DNA of 64,000 bases from contig NZ_FUYE01000015.1 of the NCBI RefSeq assembly GCF_900167535.1, forward strand, positions 1 through 64,000, in the 5' to 3' direction. The DNA comes from Prosthecobacter debontii (GTDB taxonomy: Bacteria > Verrucomicrobiota > Verrucomicrobiia > Verrucomicrobiales > Verrucomicrobiaceae). Both the position numbers and the translations under genes were made by a program. Position 1 is the stretch's first letter. Each line of letters starts with the position of its first letter. Shown here in pieces: positions 1 to 8,699 of this stretch. The notes under the pieces are model-generated. The model had not been told where the DNA came from and did no database searches. It was given only the letters and a program-made list of their open reading frames with translations.

Positions 1-717
1 CCGCCACTGGCCGCTGTCGCGGTTGAACGGTGCTAGGCCTGCAAGTGCCGCGGCCTGCTCGCGTTTGAGGGAGCCGAGTTCGGGCATGTGGGCGCACAGG
101 CACAGGGCGCTGCGCCAGTCGATGCCAGCCGCTTCATCCAGCCGTTGTGACCTGGCCTGAAGTGCGGCGTTTTCAGCGGCGACTTCGCGCATCAAGGTTT
201 CGAGTTTGACGATTTCCAGGTTCAAGTTGGTCATGAGGCGTCTGATCTGGGCCGCCAACCAAAGGTCGGCATGTTGACGCAGGCGGGTTTTATAGCGGGC
301 GCGCTCCTCAACGAGGCTGTCGCGCTGGGCCACCAGCAGGGCCAGACGGGCAGTGGCGGGATCTGCGGGTGGAGTGGTCGCAGGCTTGAGGGCGGAGCCA
401 TAAGCAGCAAGGATGGAGGCATCGATGCGGTCGGTCTTGGCCAGGCGGTTTTGAGCGCGGGCGAAGTCACGGGGCAGGCGTGGATTGACGAGGCTGAGGG
501 GAATTTTGCCTTCGTGAAGAGCTTGGACCATGAGGCGCTCATAGCCGCCGGTGGCTTCGCAAATGACCTGCACAGAGCGAGGGTGTTTGGCGATGAGGTT
601 GCGCAGCTTGCGCACGCCGCAGGGAGTGTTTGGAAAGGAGTGATTTTGGGAGAGGAAGGCAACTTCGAGAGAGTCTTTGGAGACATCAACGCCGAGGTAG
701 ACAGGATCGGGGCACAT
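1..717 (-). mobile_element. IS110-family transposase, 5' part (runs off the window)
   Basis: The reverse strand is open from an ATG at 717 to the window edge and gives 239 residues of a DEDD transposase that moves its element through a circular intermediate. Seen: N-terminal YLGVDVSKDSLEV with Asp11, the CEATGGYE block with Glu54, KTDRIDA at 94-100 with the two further acidic residues, a helical stretch, and near the window edge LAGLAPFNRDSGQW, typical of the C-terminal Transposase_20 domain. The catalytic serine region lies outside the window. IS110 elements usually lack terminal inverted repeats and carry a long non-coding end upstream of the gene, which matches 718-990. The upstream sequence interrupts a NACHT gene. 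Family assignment is firm; whether the element is intact cannot be judged. Confidence 0.93.
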
Positions 718-990
718 GGATTAAATGGAAGGAGTTGGTGAGGGGTTGGATCAACCTTGTGGATACGAACTCTCGCAAAGCGCGAAAACGCCGTGTGAGG
801 TTCAGGCAACTGTTCGATCTCAGACCGATGAAGCAGAAGAGGGCCAAGCTGGGCTGCGAACTCCCGCAAGGGGTTCAAGGGCGAAGGGGCCTCTCTCCTG
901 CTTGGCGAAGGCGGGCGGCCGCCCGCCTTCGCCAAACCGGTTTTCAACTTATGCAGAACCTCTGCAAAGAAAGAAACCAAATGGATATAC
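718..990 (-). ncRNA. non-coding left end of the IS110 element, possible bridge RNA
   Basis: These 273 bases lie between the transposase start and the point where the neighbouring NACHT reading frame stops making sense. I see no convincing protein in them. Some IS110 elements encode a structured bridge RNA in this position, transcribed in the same direction as the transposase; that is knowledge of the family. Read on the minus strand the region offers several stems, for example GAACCCC...GGGAGTTC near 857-877 and the large palindrome at 902-935. The RNA assignment is inference from position and structure only, and both boundaries are estimates. Confidence 0.4.
902..935. repeat. 34-bp perfect palindrome
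   Basis: The left arm TTGGCGAAGGCGGGCGG is followed with no spacer by its exact reverse complement, giving a 17-bp perfect inverted repeat centred on a NotI-like GCGGCCGC. It lies in the non-coding end of the IS110 element. There is no T-run beside it, so it is a poor intrinsic terminator. It could be a cruciform or protein-binding site, or a REP-type palindrome captured by the element. No second copy was noticed in the window. Confidence 0.85.
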
Positions 991-2735
991 AAGGGGGCGA
1001 GATAGAGGAGCTCTGCTAGCCACGTATGGACCATTAGCTGTGCGAGCTGCCTGCTATTCAAGTCCCTCGTGTGGTCAGCAGGCGGCGTTGACTCAAGGCG
1101 CTTATGCACCTCCGCCTCGTCATACCCCACGACTCGTGAGGTGATGAGGAAGCGGGCCTGGGGGTGGGCCTCGAAGCCTTCCCAGATGGCATCGCGGAGG
1201 GCGCGGCGTTTGGCGGGATCGCCGATCTCGTCGAGGCCGTCGAGCATGAACCAGGCCTCAGGGCTTTCCAGCAGGGCGGTCCAGGTGGTGTCATCGGTGG
1301 CGAGCGGGGCGGCCATGGCGGGTTTGTGCTCGTCATGCCGATGCCGCAGGAAGGTCTCCAGCAGGGTTGCCCAGGTCCATTTCTCCAGCTCCCTCGGCAT
1401 GTCCCGCACGACCTCGCGCAGGATGATGGGCAGAGGGATGATCTTGCCAAAGGGGGCGATGTCCTTGGACGGCACCGGAGCGGCCAGGGCGGTGACGAGC
1501 CACTGGATGAGCGTGCTTTTGCCCATGCCCGGATCGGCTAGCAGGACGACGCGCCGATCCTTGACCAAGCGGGGGAGCAGGGCCTCGGTTTTGGTTTGCC
1601 CGTTCTTCATGGCTTCCTGCATCTCCTCCGGGCTGACCCGCTGCTCCGTGCAGGTGGGCTGGACAAAGAGATCCACGATCTTATCCGGCCCCTGCTTCTG
1701 CTTCGGGTCCTCCACCGCCGGGATGCCGACGGCGTTGTGGATGGAGAAGCGGGCGGTGAGGTTAGCCTTGTAGCGGGTAATCGCGGTGATGTGGAGTTGG
1801 TTGGCGGTGAGGTTTTCTAGATAGGCGTGGGTGGTTGCGTCGCGAGCTTTGCTCTGGGTGTCGCCATGATCCACGCTGCTCTGGAGGGCGTCCAGCTTGC
1901 CATCCATGGCCGCCAGGAGGGCGCTGTCTGTCTCATGGGCGGTGATGAAGGCGGTGAGCTTGGCGTTCAGTCCGGCGATCTGCTGCGGGAGGCGCTGCAC
2001 GGTGCGGCGGACTTCATTGAGCATGAGCCGCTGAGTGGCGATGCGGAGGCGCTGGTGGTCCTTGTCCTTCAGCACGCTGCCAAAGGCGGCGGGGAACTCG
2101 ATGGCCAGGGCAGCGAGGGTTTGCCGACGGAACTCGGACGCTCCGCCGAGATGGGGCAGGTCGGTGGCGCACAGGCTCTCAATGACCGGGGCCAGGACGG
2201 TGTCATACCACTGGGCGAGCAGGGTATCTGCTGTGGAGGCGAGGCTGTCATCCTGGAGGTCCAGGAAGGCGCTGTCCACCTGCCCGGCGGGGAAGAGGGC
2301 CTCGAAGGCGGCGCTGTCGCCCTTCTTCACGGCCTGCTGCATCTGGCTGCGCAGGTGGTCGGCGGCCTGGTTCAGGCAGCGAGTGATGAGTGAGTGTTTG
2401 GCCGCGCTTTGCCCTACGCTCTGGGCATACCGCCGGGGCACGGGCCCGCGCAAGGCCTGCTCCAGGGAAAGAATGAGGGCGCGGCGGAAGTCGTGTTTGA
2501 AGTCCGGGTAGTCTGCCGGTGCCTGGAAGGCGCGGGGAAAGGCATCGGCGGCGATGTTTCCCAGCAGGCCGCCAATGGAGTCGCCCAACTGCTCCTCGCT
2601 GCCCAGGGTATCCCCCAGCAGGTCATAGGTCATGTCACCCAGGAGGCTGCCCGCGTATCCGACCAGGGGGCCGCCAATGGCGACGCCGATGCCAATGCCA
2701 GCCAGACGACAGCAGGTGCGCGCGGGGAATTTCAT
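991..2735 (-). pseudogene. NACHT-domain NTPase, 3' part lost at the IS110 junction
   Basis: From the ATG at 2735 about 581 residues read as a STAND/NACHT ATPase. Residues 10-60 are Gly/Ala-rich and hydrophobic and may insert in a membrane; 80-390 is a mostly helical linker; Walker A ADPGMGKST is at 400-408, Walker B FMLDGLDE at 496-503, then FLITSRVVGYDE at 529-540. The conserved continuation after ELLYLAP (normally Phe-Asp-Asp and a winged helix) is missing. From about position 990 the frame reads through IS110 non-coding sequence. Bacterial NACHT proteins often sense phage and trigger cell suicide through a C-terminal sensor, which would be lost here. The open frame upstream of 2735 shows no family likeness, so I start at MKFPART. 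A defence role is inference. Confidence 0.8.
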
Positions 2736-3226
2736 GGGCCGGATGATGGAGAAGCCGCTTAGTCCCGGCAAGCGCAAGCTAGGATATTTTGCACGGTGGC
2801 TCACTCGTCCGTGACCGAACCCATGGGGCGCGAGTATGCCGAAGCGAGGCAACGCACCCTTTGTTTGGTTTGGGTAAGCTTTGAGGGCCAGGGCTGAGAC
2901 AGTATCGGTGAGCCGACGCATATGGTGTAGGACTGCGGGGCGCTGGGAAAGTGAGGCGAGTGGTCTTCGACACACTCGCGCTCCGGTCGCTCGGTTTGCC
3001 TGGCGGTAGGGTCCAGGAGTGGGGGCTCCCAGCCCTCAGCCCGGATGTGTGAGGCCAAGCTGGCCTCACGCCTTGGGGGAAGCGAAGCGCTGGATGGCCT
3101 TGAGCTGCTCGGAGCCCCGCCTTGAAGCTGACTCAGGGGAGGCCCGATGCCCCCGAACCTTCCGGCTGAAGCCGGGGCTCCTAACGGGTTGAGCCTTCGT
3201 GGGGGGAATGGCCCTCGGATGCGGGT
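2736..3226. other. 491-bp gene-free stretch with short dyads
   Basis: No credible protein or RNA gene was found between the NACHT remnant and the PEP-CTERM gene. Near the end are two dyads: CCGGCT-GA-AGCCGG at 3162-3175, and GGAGCCCCG (3111-3119) matched by CGGGGCTCC (3173-3181). The second pair is separated by 53 bases. The motif resembles intergenic repeats but no second copy was seen here. Promoters of the NACHT gene, or the 3' end signals of the PEP-CTERM gene, could lie in this stretch. Confidence 0.5.
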
Positions 3227-6200
3227 TTACCGCACGGATGCGGGTTTCCGCCGACGCATGAGGAGGAAGCCCAGGCCAAGCCCGAACAGCAGGAGGCGGG
3301 AGGGCTCGGGGACGATGTAAACGATGCCGTGGCTTTGGAAGAGGGAGGTGTCCCAGGAGAGGCCGATGTTGGTGATGTCGGGGAGCTCGAGGATGCCTGC
3401 GACGTCGCTTTGACTGATGCCGGCGATGCCGAGGCCGGAGAAGTCGAAGAGGTCAAAGACCATGCCGCTCTGGTAGGTGATGCCGGTGGGGATGATCTGG
3501 ACTCGGGTATCGGCATGGAAGGTGAGGGTGCCGGTGACCTCCAGGGAATCGTGCTGGCTGCCGGAGGGGTCAAGATCGCCCAGGGCCAGGATGGCTAGGT
3601 TGCGGGTGGCCTGATCCTGGCCGGGATCAATGAAGGCGAGGGCGCCCTGAATCTGCACCTGAATGAGGGCATCGGCGAGGAAGCTGGCGCTGGAATTCAC
3701 GGTGAGGGTGCCGATGGCGGTGCCGCGTGTGCCACCTGGAAGAACGGTGCCTGCCACGGTGATGGCGCGGCCGAGGGTGCCATTGCCACCGAGGGTGCCT
3801 GTGGCAGCGACCTGGAAGGCCGCGCTGGGAGTGAAGGTCTGCTGCTGGATGTAGAGGGCTCCATCCACCTGGGTCAGGCTGCTGAGCTGGAACAGACTGG
3901 CGCCGGTGCCGATGAGCTCGACGGTGGCGTCCTCGCCGATGCGCTGGATGCCGGTGGTGTTGCCAAAGGGATCGAGATCAATGGTGGCGAGGCCGGTCTG
4001 AGTGGCATTGGCGATCCAGGTGCCGCCGGTGAGCGTGCCTGCACCATCGTTTTGCACGAGGGTGATGTCATCGAAGGTGCCGGAGGCGGCGGTGGTGATG
4101 CGGAAGTTGCCGCCGAGCACCTCGACCGTGCCTTGGTTATCAAAGGTGCCTGCGCCTGTGTCGGAGCTGAAGCTGAAGAACTGCGCCTGATCGCCACTGG
4201 CGTCCGAGGCTTGCTTTTGAATGAGGCCGCCCGGGGCATTGGTGAAGGTATAACCATCGCGCATTTCGAAGTCGCCGATGTTGCCAAAGATGAAGCTGCC
4301 GTTGTTGACGAACTGGCCTCCCGACGTGCTGCCCGTGAGGTTATCGTTGGTGGTGCTGGGGCTGTGATTGAAGGTGCCGTTGTTGATGAAGGTGCCATTG
4401 CCCGCAAGCACTCGATTGCCATCTCCATTGACATTGAAGACACCGTCATTGACCACGCTCAAACCACTGGCGATCGAGAGTGTGGCGGTGCTGTTCCACT
4501 CGACGGTGCCGGTGGCGGCATTGAGCCACTGGCCCGCGCCGGTGAGTGCGCGGGTGCCGGTGCCGTTGATGTTGAAGGTGCCTTCGTTGCGCAGGCGCGT
4601 ATCCGCCGCGATGCTGAGGGTGGTGGCCACATCCCAGTTGAAGCTGCCTGTGCTGCCATTGAGGAACTGACCGCCATCTTTGAGGGACCGGGTGCCGGTG
4701 CCGGAGATGGTAAAGATGCCGTCATTGCGGAAGAGGACGGTGGAGGTGATGCCCAAGCCGCCGCCGGACCAATCCACGCTGCCGGTGCTGTCGTTGATGA
4801 ATGACCCCGTGCCCTCATAGCTGCTGTCGCCACTGCCGGTCTGGATGTTCCAGGTGCCTTGGTTCCTGAAGGTGCTGTTATCGGAGATGGTGAGCAGGCC
4901 GTCGGTGTGGTTGAAGACACCGCCTGCGGCGTTGATGAACTCGCCACCGCCGCTCAGTGTCTTGGTGCCGCCAACGGTGACGCCGAAAATGCCACTGTTG
5001 GTCAGGGTGTTGCCCTGGGTGAGGATGGTCTGCTGCGACCACACGATGCCATTGCCGCTGATGTTGAGCGTGAGCCCCGCCGTGCCAATGCTGAGGTCAC
5101 TGGCCACGGAGCCGTTGCCGCTGTTGGCGATGCGGAAGGATGAGCTGGAACTGCCTTTGATGACGCCGGTCCATTCCCCGGCAATGTCTAAAGAGCCGCC
5201 GTCAGCCGTCCAGGTCGCGGTTTCCACACTGGTGCCGCCAGAGGCTAAGCGGAGAAAACCGACGGTGGCCTGGATCTCACTGCCATCCATGGCGTGGAAT
5301 TTACCCACGCCGAAGACGAAGCTAGGGTCTCCACTGCTGGAGGTCTTCTTCAGGAGGCCTTTGTTCTCAAAGCTGCTGGTGTTGAGGAACTGGAGATCGC
5401 CCGCACCTTGGAAGTCGTAGGTGTCGGTGTTTTCATAGACGACGGAGTTGGTGAGGACGAAGTTATCGTTACCGCCACTCTGGATGTGGTTGAAGGTGCC
5501 GTTATTGATGAAACGACCTGTGCCTGCCAGGGTGGCGTTGTTGCCGTCAATGAATTGGGCGGTGCCATTGTTGATGACTTGATTGCCGTTCAAGGAGAGC
5601 GTGCCGCGATTGAAGGTCATCAGTCCTGCAGCAGTGGTCGTCAGCGTGCCTGTCCCTCCCAGAACGATGGTGCCGGTGCTATTCATGACGAGGGTGCCAT
5701 CATTGCGGATGTTGGCATTCGCCGTGAGGTTGCCTTGCGTCAGAGTGAACGTGCCATCGGTGGCATTGATCAGGGTGCCGGTGCCCGCCAGCGTGATGGT
5801 GGTGGACGTGGTGCTGCCTTGCAGCGTCATGCTGCCATGGTTGGTGAAGTTGGCGTCCGTGAGAGTCAGGGTGCCGGACTCCAGTCTGAATTCTCCATCG
5901 GTGCCGTTTTCCACACTGCCAGTGCCCTGGACCGTGGCTCCCGTGCCCGCGAGGCGCAGAAGGCCGTCGTTGCGGAGAGTATTGCCATTGCCATCCAGGA
6001 TCCCGGTGGTCCACAGGAGGCCGCCGCCCGTGATGTCCAGGATGGTGGTAGCTGCCTGAGCGGAAAAGATGCCACCGGTGCTTCCGGCAGGGTTTTCATT
6101 GGTGAGGGCCACGGAGCCGCTGCCCGTCATGCTGGAGACTCCACGGAGCAGGCTCCAGCCACCCGTGAAGGATAAGGTCGCCCCACTGGCAACGGTGAAA

Positions 6201-6781
6201 TTACCCCCGGTGGATGCCGCCGCTCCGGCACTGGTCGAAGCCCCAGAGATATTAAGATGACCCGCATCCACTTGGATATCGCCATTGTTGACGAAGGCTC
6301 CCCCCGTCGTGCTGCTGAGTGGGAAGAAATAGGAAGGATCATTGGCCGAGCCATCGGTGCCCTGGGTCTTATGAATGAGGCCGTTGTTGGTGAATGTGGT
6401 GCCTGCCGAATTGAGACGTAGATCAGCTCCGCAGTCGATTTGAAGCACGCCTGCATTGATGATCTTGGCTGAACCATTGAGAACGATGTTGTCATTGCTG
6501 CTGTTGGTATCCAGAAGCAGCCGACCCCCCTCATCAATTTGAAGGGTGCCGGGGCCATTGAAGTTGCGACCTCCCGAGCCACCGGTGGAGTTGAAGGTGA
6601 CAATGGCCCCGGTGGGGATATTCACCAGGATGCCCGAGTTGATGGTGATATCTCCGCCGGTCCAGGTATCTCCGTCAGCGAGAGTGGTGTTCGTGCTGAA
6701 CGTGCCTGCGATATCAACCCCGAAGGCTGAAGACAGGGCAGCAGTTAACAAAAGAAAGGGGACCAAGAAGTGACGAAGCAT
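3227..6781 (-). CDS. large PEP-CTERM protein with beta-strand repeats
   Basis: This 1184-residue protein has a signal peptide (about 1-22, MLRHFLVPFLLLTAALSSAFG). Its body is Gly/Thr/Asn-rich imperfect repeats of the type 'GTFINNGTFN' and 'TGSFNW', as in autotransporter-associated beta-strand or filamentous-adhesin-like beta-solenoids. It ends with VPEPSRLLLFGLGLGFLLMRRR: a PEP motif at about 1157, a hydrophobic helix and an Arg cluster at 1176-1178. That is a PEP-CTERM sorting signal, cleaved by an exosortase in known systems. The protein is therefore expected at the surface or in extracellular matrix. No exosortase gene is in the window. The repeats produce long open frames on the other strand that are not genes. 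Function beyond a surface structural or adhesive role is unknown. Confidence 0.92.
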   Translation of the reverse strand: MLRHFLVPFLLLTAALSSAFGVDIAGTFSTNTTLADGDTWTGGDITINSGILVNIPTGAIVTFNSTGGSGGRNFNGPGTLQIDEGGRLLLDTNSSNDNIVLNGSAKIINAGVLQIDCGADLRLNSAGTTFTNNGLIHKTQGTDGSANDPSYFFPLSSTTGGAFVNNGDIQVDAGHLNISGASTSAGAAASTGGNFTVASGATLSFTGGWSLLRGVSSMTGSGSVALTNENPAGSTGGIFSAQAATTILDITGGGLLWTTGILDGNGNTLRNDGLLRLAGTGATVQGTGSVENGTDGEFRLESGTLTLTDANFTNHGSMTLQGSTTSTTITLAGTGTLINATDGTFTLTQGNLTANANIRNDGTLVMNSTGTIVLGGTGTLTTTAAGLMTFNRGTLSLNGNQVINNGTAQFIDGNNATLAGTGRFINNGTFNHIQSGGNDNFVLTNSVVYENTDTYDFQGAGDLQFLNTSSFENKGLLKKTSSSGDPSFVFGVGKFHAMDGSEIQATVGFLRLASGGTSVETATWTADGGSLDIAGEWTGVIKGSSSSSFRIANSGNGSVASDLSIGTAGLTLNISGNGIVWSQQTILTQGNTLTNSGIFGVTVGGTKTLSGGGEFINAAGGVFNHTDGLLTISDNSTFRNQGTWNIQTGSGDSSYEGTGSFINDSTGSVDWSGGGLGITSTVLFRNDGIFTISGTGTRSLKDGGQFLNGSTGSFNWDVATTLSIAADTRLRNEGTFNINGTGTRALTGAGQWLNAATGTVEWNSTATLSIASGLSVVNDGVFNVNGDGNRVLAGNGTFINNGTFNHSPSTTNDNLTGSTSGGQFVNNGSFIFGNIGDFEMRDGYTFTNAPGGLIQKQASDASGDQAQFFSFSSDTGAGTFDNQGTVEVLGGNFRITTAASGTFDDITLVQNDGAGTLTGGTWIANATQTGLATIDLDPFGNTTGIQRIGEDATVELIGTGASLFQLSSLTQVDGALYIQQQTFTPSAAFQVAATGTLGGNGTLGRAITVAGTVLPGGTRGTAIGTLTVNSSASFLADALIQVQIQGALAFIDPGQDQATRNLAILALGDLDPSGSQHDSLEVTGTLTFHADTRVQIIPTGITYQSGMVFDLFDFSGLGIAGISQSDVAGILELPDITNIGLSWDTSLFQSHGIVYIVPEPSRLLLFGLGLGFLLMRRRKPASVR

Positions 6782-6940
6782 GACTGTGGCAATGGGCGGG
6801 TGGGGATCCCAAAGGGGGAGGTCAGGTTAGGGGAAAATGAAACGTCATCTCAAGCACTTTTGATCACCCGATGAGAGCTAAAGGATTTCTTTGCTCATGG
6901 GCCGAAAGCCTGTCAGATCGAGTCGCGTTGGTTTCCGGCC

Positions 6941-8104
6941 ATGTCTCCCACTCAGCGCCTTGTCTCCCTGGATGCCTTTCGCGGCTTCATCATGCTCTTG
7001 ATGGCTTCGTCCGGGTTTGGCTTGGTGCAGATGGCCAAAGCGCATCCAGAGAGTTCCCTGTGGCAGCACGTGGCCTATCAGGTGTCTCATGTGGAATGGA
7101 TAGGCTGTGCACTGTGGGATCTGATCCAGCCGGCCTTCATGTTTATGGTGGGGGTGGCGGTGCCGTTGTCTCTGATGCGACGGCAGGAATCAGGGCAGGG
7201 CTTTTTTCTCCGCTTGTTTCATGCGCTCTGGCGTTCGGTGATTCTGGTATTGCTGGGCGTGTTACTCTCGACCCGCACCACCGACACGCAGACGAACTGG
7301 CTCTTTACCAATGTGCTGGCGCAGATTGGTTTGGGCTATGTGTTTCTCTTTGTGCTGGCTTCTCTCGGGTGGGAATACTGTGCTGCGGCGGTGATCCTGA
7401 TTCTGGTGGGGGATTGGTATTGGTTTTTCCAGCATCCATTGCCTGCACCTGATGCCGATCTGACTGCCTGGGGAGCAACTGCTGCCGATGTGATCCCTGG
7501 TCGCTTCGCCGCCTGGAGCAAACATCTCAATGCGGCGGCGGATTTTGATCGGTGGTTGCTGAACCTTTTTCCAAGGGCTCAGGCTTTTGTTGCCAACCCC
7601 GGTGGTTATACCACGATGAACTTTGTGCCAGCGCTGGCGACCATGCTCATGGGCGCGATTGCTGGGGAAAAGCTACTCCGCAGTTCAAAGACCCATGGGC
7701 AAAAGGCCGCAGGTTTGTTGATCGCGGGGATTGTGTGCCTGTTGATCGGCACCATTCTCGGCATCGTTGCTGTGCCGATTGTGAAACGCATCTGGACGCC
7801 GTCGTGGGTGATGTTCAGCGGCGGGTGGGTGCTGATGATGCTGTCCGTGTTTTACTGGCTGGTGGAAGTGGCCGGTCAGCGGAAGCTGGTCTTTCCTTTG
7901 GTCGTGGTGGGAATGAACAGCATCTTCATTTATTTGATGCATAGCCTCACCTTTGGCTGGCTGCGGGACACGCTGAAAGTGCATGTGGGGGCTCCCTTTT
8001 TCAGTGGACCCTGGGGGCCTGTTTGGGAGCACTGCGGCGCTCTAGCCATTCTGTGGCTCCTCTGCTGGTGGCTCTACCAGCAGAGGGCCTTTTTAAAGAT
8101 CTAA
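6941..8104 (+). CDS. DUF5009 / HGSNAT-like membrane acyltransferase
   Basis: The 387-residue polytopic membrane protein opens with RLVSLDAFRGFIMLLMAS, the hallmark of the DUF5009 group related to heparan-alpha-glucosaminide N-acetyltransferase, followed by about ten hydrophobic helices and an MFMVGVAVPLSL block near 68-79. The eukaryotic relative transfers acetyl groups across a membrane to a sugar amine. The bacterial substrate is unknown, although such genes are frequent in polysaccharide-degrading Planctomycetota and Verrucomicrobiota. It is divergent from the PEP-CTERM gene, with 159 bp between the starts, and ends 7 bp before the convergent Dabb gene. Confidence 0.85.
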   Translation: MSPTQRLVSLDAFRGFIMLLMASSGFGLVQMAKAHPESSLWQHVAYQVSHVEWIGCALWDLIQPAFMFMVGVAVPLSLMRRQESGQGFFLRLFHALWRSVILVLLGVLLSTRTTDTQTNWLFTNVLAQIGLGYVFLFVLASLGWEYCAAAVILILVGDWYWFFQHPLPAPDADLTAWGATAADVIPGRFAAWSKHLNAAADFDRWLLNLFPRAQAFVANPGGYTTMNFVPALATMLMGAIAGEKLLRSSKTHGQKAAGLLIAGIVCLLIGTILGIVAVPIVKRIWTPSWVMFSGGWVLMMLSVFYWLVEVAGQRKLVFPLVVVGMNSIFIYLMHSLTFGWLRDTLKVHVGAPFFSGPWGPVWEHCGALAILWLLCWWLYQQRAFLKI

Positions 8105-8111
8105 AAGATCT

Positions 8112-8420
8112 TCAATGAATCGGAGCGGTGTCATAGACGATCACCTTTTCAAAGAAGGGCTTGCACGTATCCACGAAGCGTTTGTGCTTGGGGCAGTCCT
8201 TCTGGTAGAACTCGTGATCAGCGAGATTCTTGAAGTGCAGGGTCAGCGAGTAGTTGAAGCTGTGATCCGTGACGGACCGCTCTTCCGTGGGGGCAGGTTT
8301 GCCGACAAAGCCATGCTCAAGATAATCAATGGTCTTGAGGGCGATAAGTTCGTTTTCAAAGGTTTCGACCTGGGCTGGAGTCAGGTCCGATTTCAGCCAA
8401 AAATAGACGTTGTGAATCAT
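8112..8420 (-). CDS. Dabb (stress-responsive A/B barrel) protein
   Basis: From the ATG at 8420 the product is 102 residues and begins MIHNVYFWLKSDLT, the usual start of the dimeric alpha/beta barrel Dabb family. A conserved C-terminal part 'HKRFVDTCKPFFEKVIVYD' follows. A longer reading adds 13 residues without family similarity, so the shorter start is preferred. Members are small cytoplasmic proteins, some catalytic in plants, most of unknown role in bacteria. It is the last gene of a minus-strand run after the ABC importer genes but may be transcribed independently. Confidence 0.85.
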   Translation of the reverse strand: MIHNVYFWLKSDLTPAQVETFENELIALKTIDYLEHGFVGKPAPTEERSVTDHSFNYSLTLHFKNLADHEFYQKDCPKHKRFVDTCKPFFEKVIVYDTAPIH

Positions 8421-8481
8421 GGTGACCGCATGATGACACGGACTGTGATGAGCCGTCAATCGGCAAGAACTTCACGTGCCC

Positions 8482-8658
8482 TTACTTCGAGTCCGCTTTG
8501 GTCGGCGGCGCGGCGGCTTCAGGTGGTAGTTTTTCAAAGACGGTCAACTTGGCCAATCCATAGTAGTAGCCGATGACACTGCCCAAAAGGAGCAAGAAAG
8601 CGAGCATGGGCCAGAAACCTGGAAGCCAGGGTGGAGATAAACGTCGGCGGCGTGACAT
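8482..8658 (-). CDS. 58-residue single-span membrane peptide
   Basis: A short open frame begins MSRRRRLSPPWLPG, has one hydrophobic segment (about 15-36, FWPMLAFLLLLGSVIGYYYG), and ends with a Pro/Ala-rich polar tail finishing KADSK. The four N-terminal arginines predict an N-in orientation. It lies 41 bp after the permease gene on the same strand and could be its small accessory subunit. No recognised family. No Shine-Dalgarno sequence is visible, but that is normal in this window. Existence as a gene is inferred from the coherent composition and operon position. Confidence 0.55.
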   Translation of the reverse strand: MSRRRRLSPPWLPGFWPMLAFLLLLGSVIGYYYGLAKLTVFEKLPPEAAAPPTKADSK

Positions 8659-8699
8659 AGGGAAAGGATGGCGATGACCGGTAAAGTGAAAGCGAAATC

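Noticed and set aside
231-990. Continuation of the NACHT frame through the IS110 region
   Set aside because: This part is antisense or out of frame with the transposase and reads as low-complexity Pro/Ser/Ala; it is IS sequence, not NACHT protein.
2736-2975. Extension of the NACHT frame upstream of 2735
   Set aside because: The 80 extra residues show no family likeness and the glycine-rich membrane segment begins naturally at MKFPART.
4052-6175. Long open frames on the plus strand inside the PEP-CTERM gene
   Set aside because: They are antisense by-products of the GC-rich repeat codons (reversed Gly/Thr/Asn repeats give long Val/Ala/Glu-rich frames); they show no domain or start signal.
3227-6781. 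CRISPR-like or DNA tandem repeats in the PEP-CTERM gene
   Set aside because: The repeats are at protein level, imperfect, in frame and not separated by spacers of constant length.
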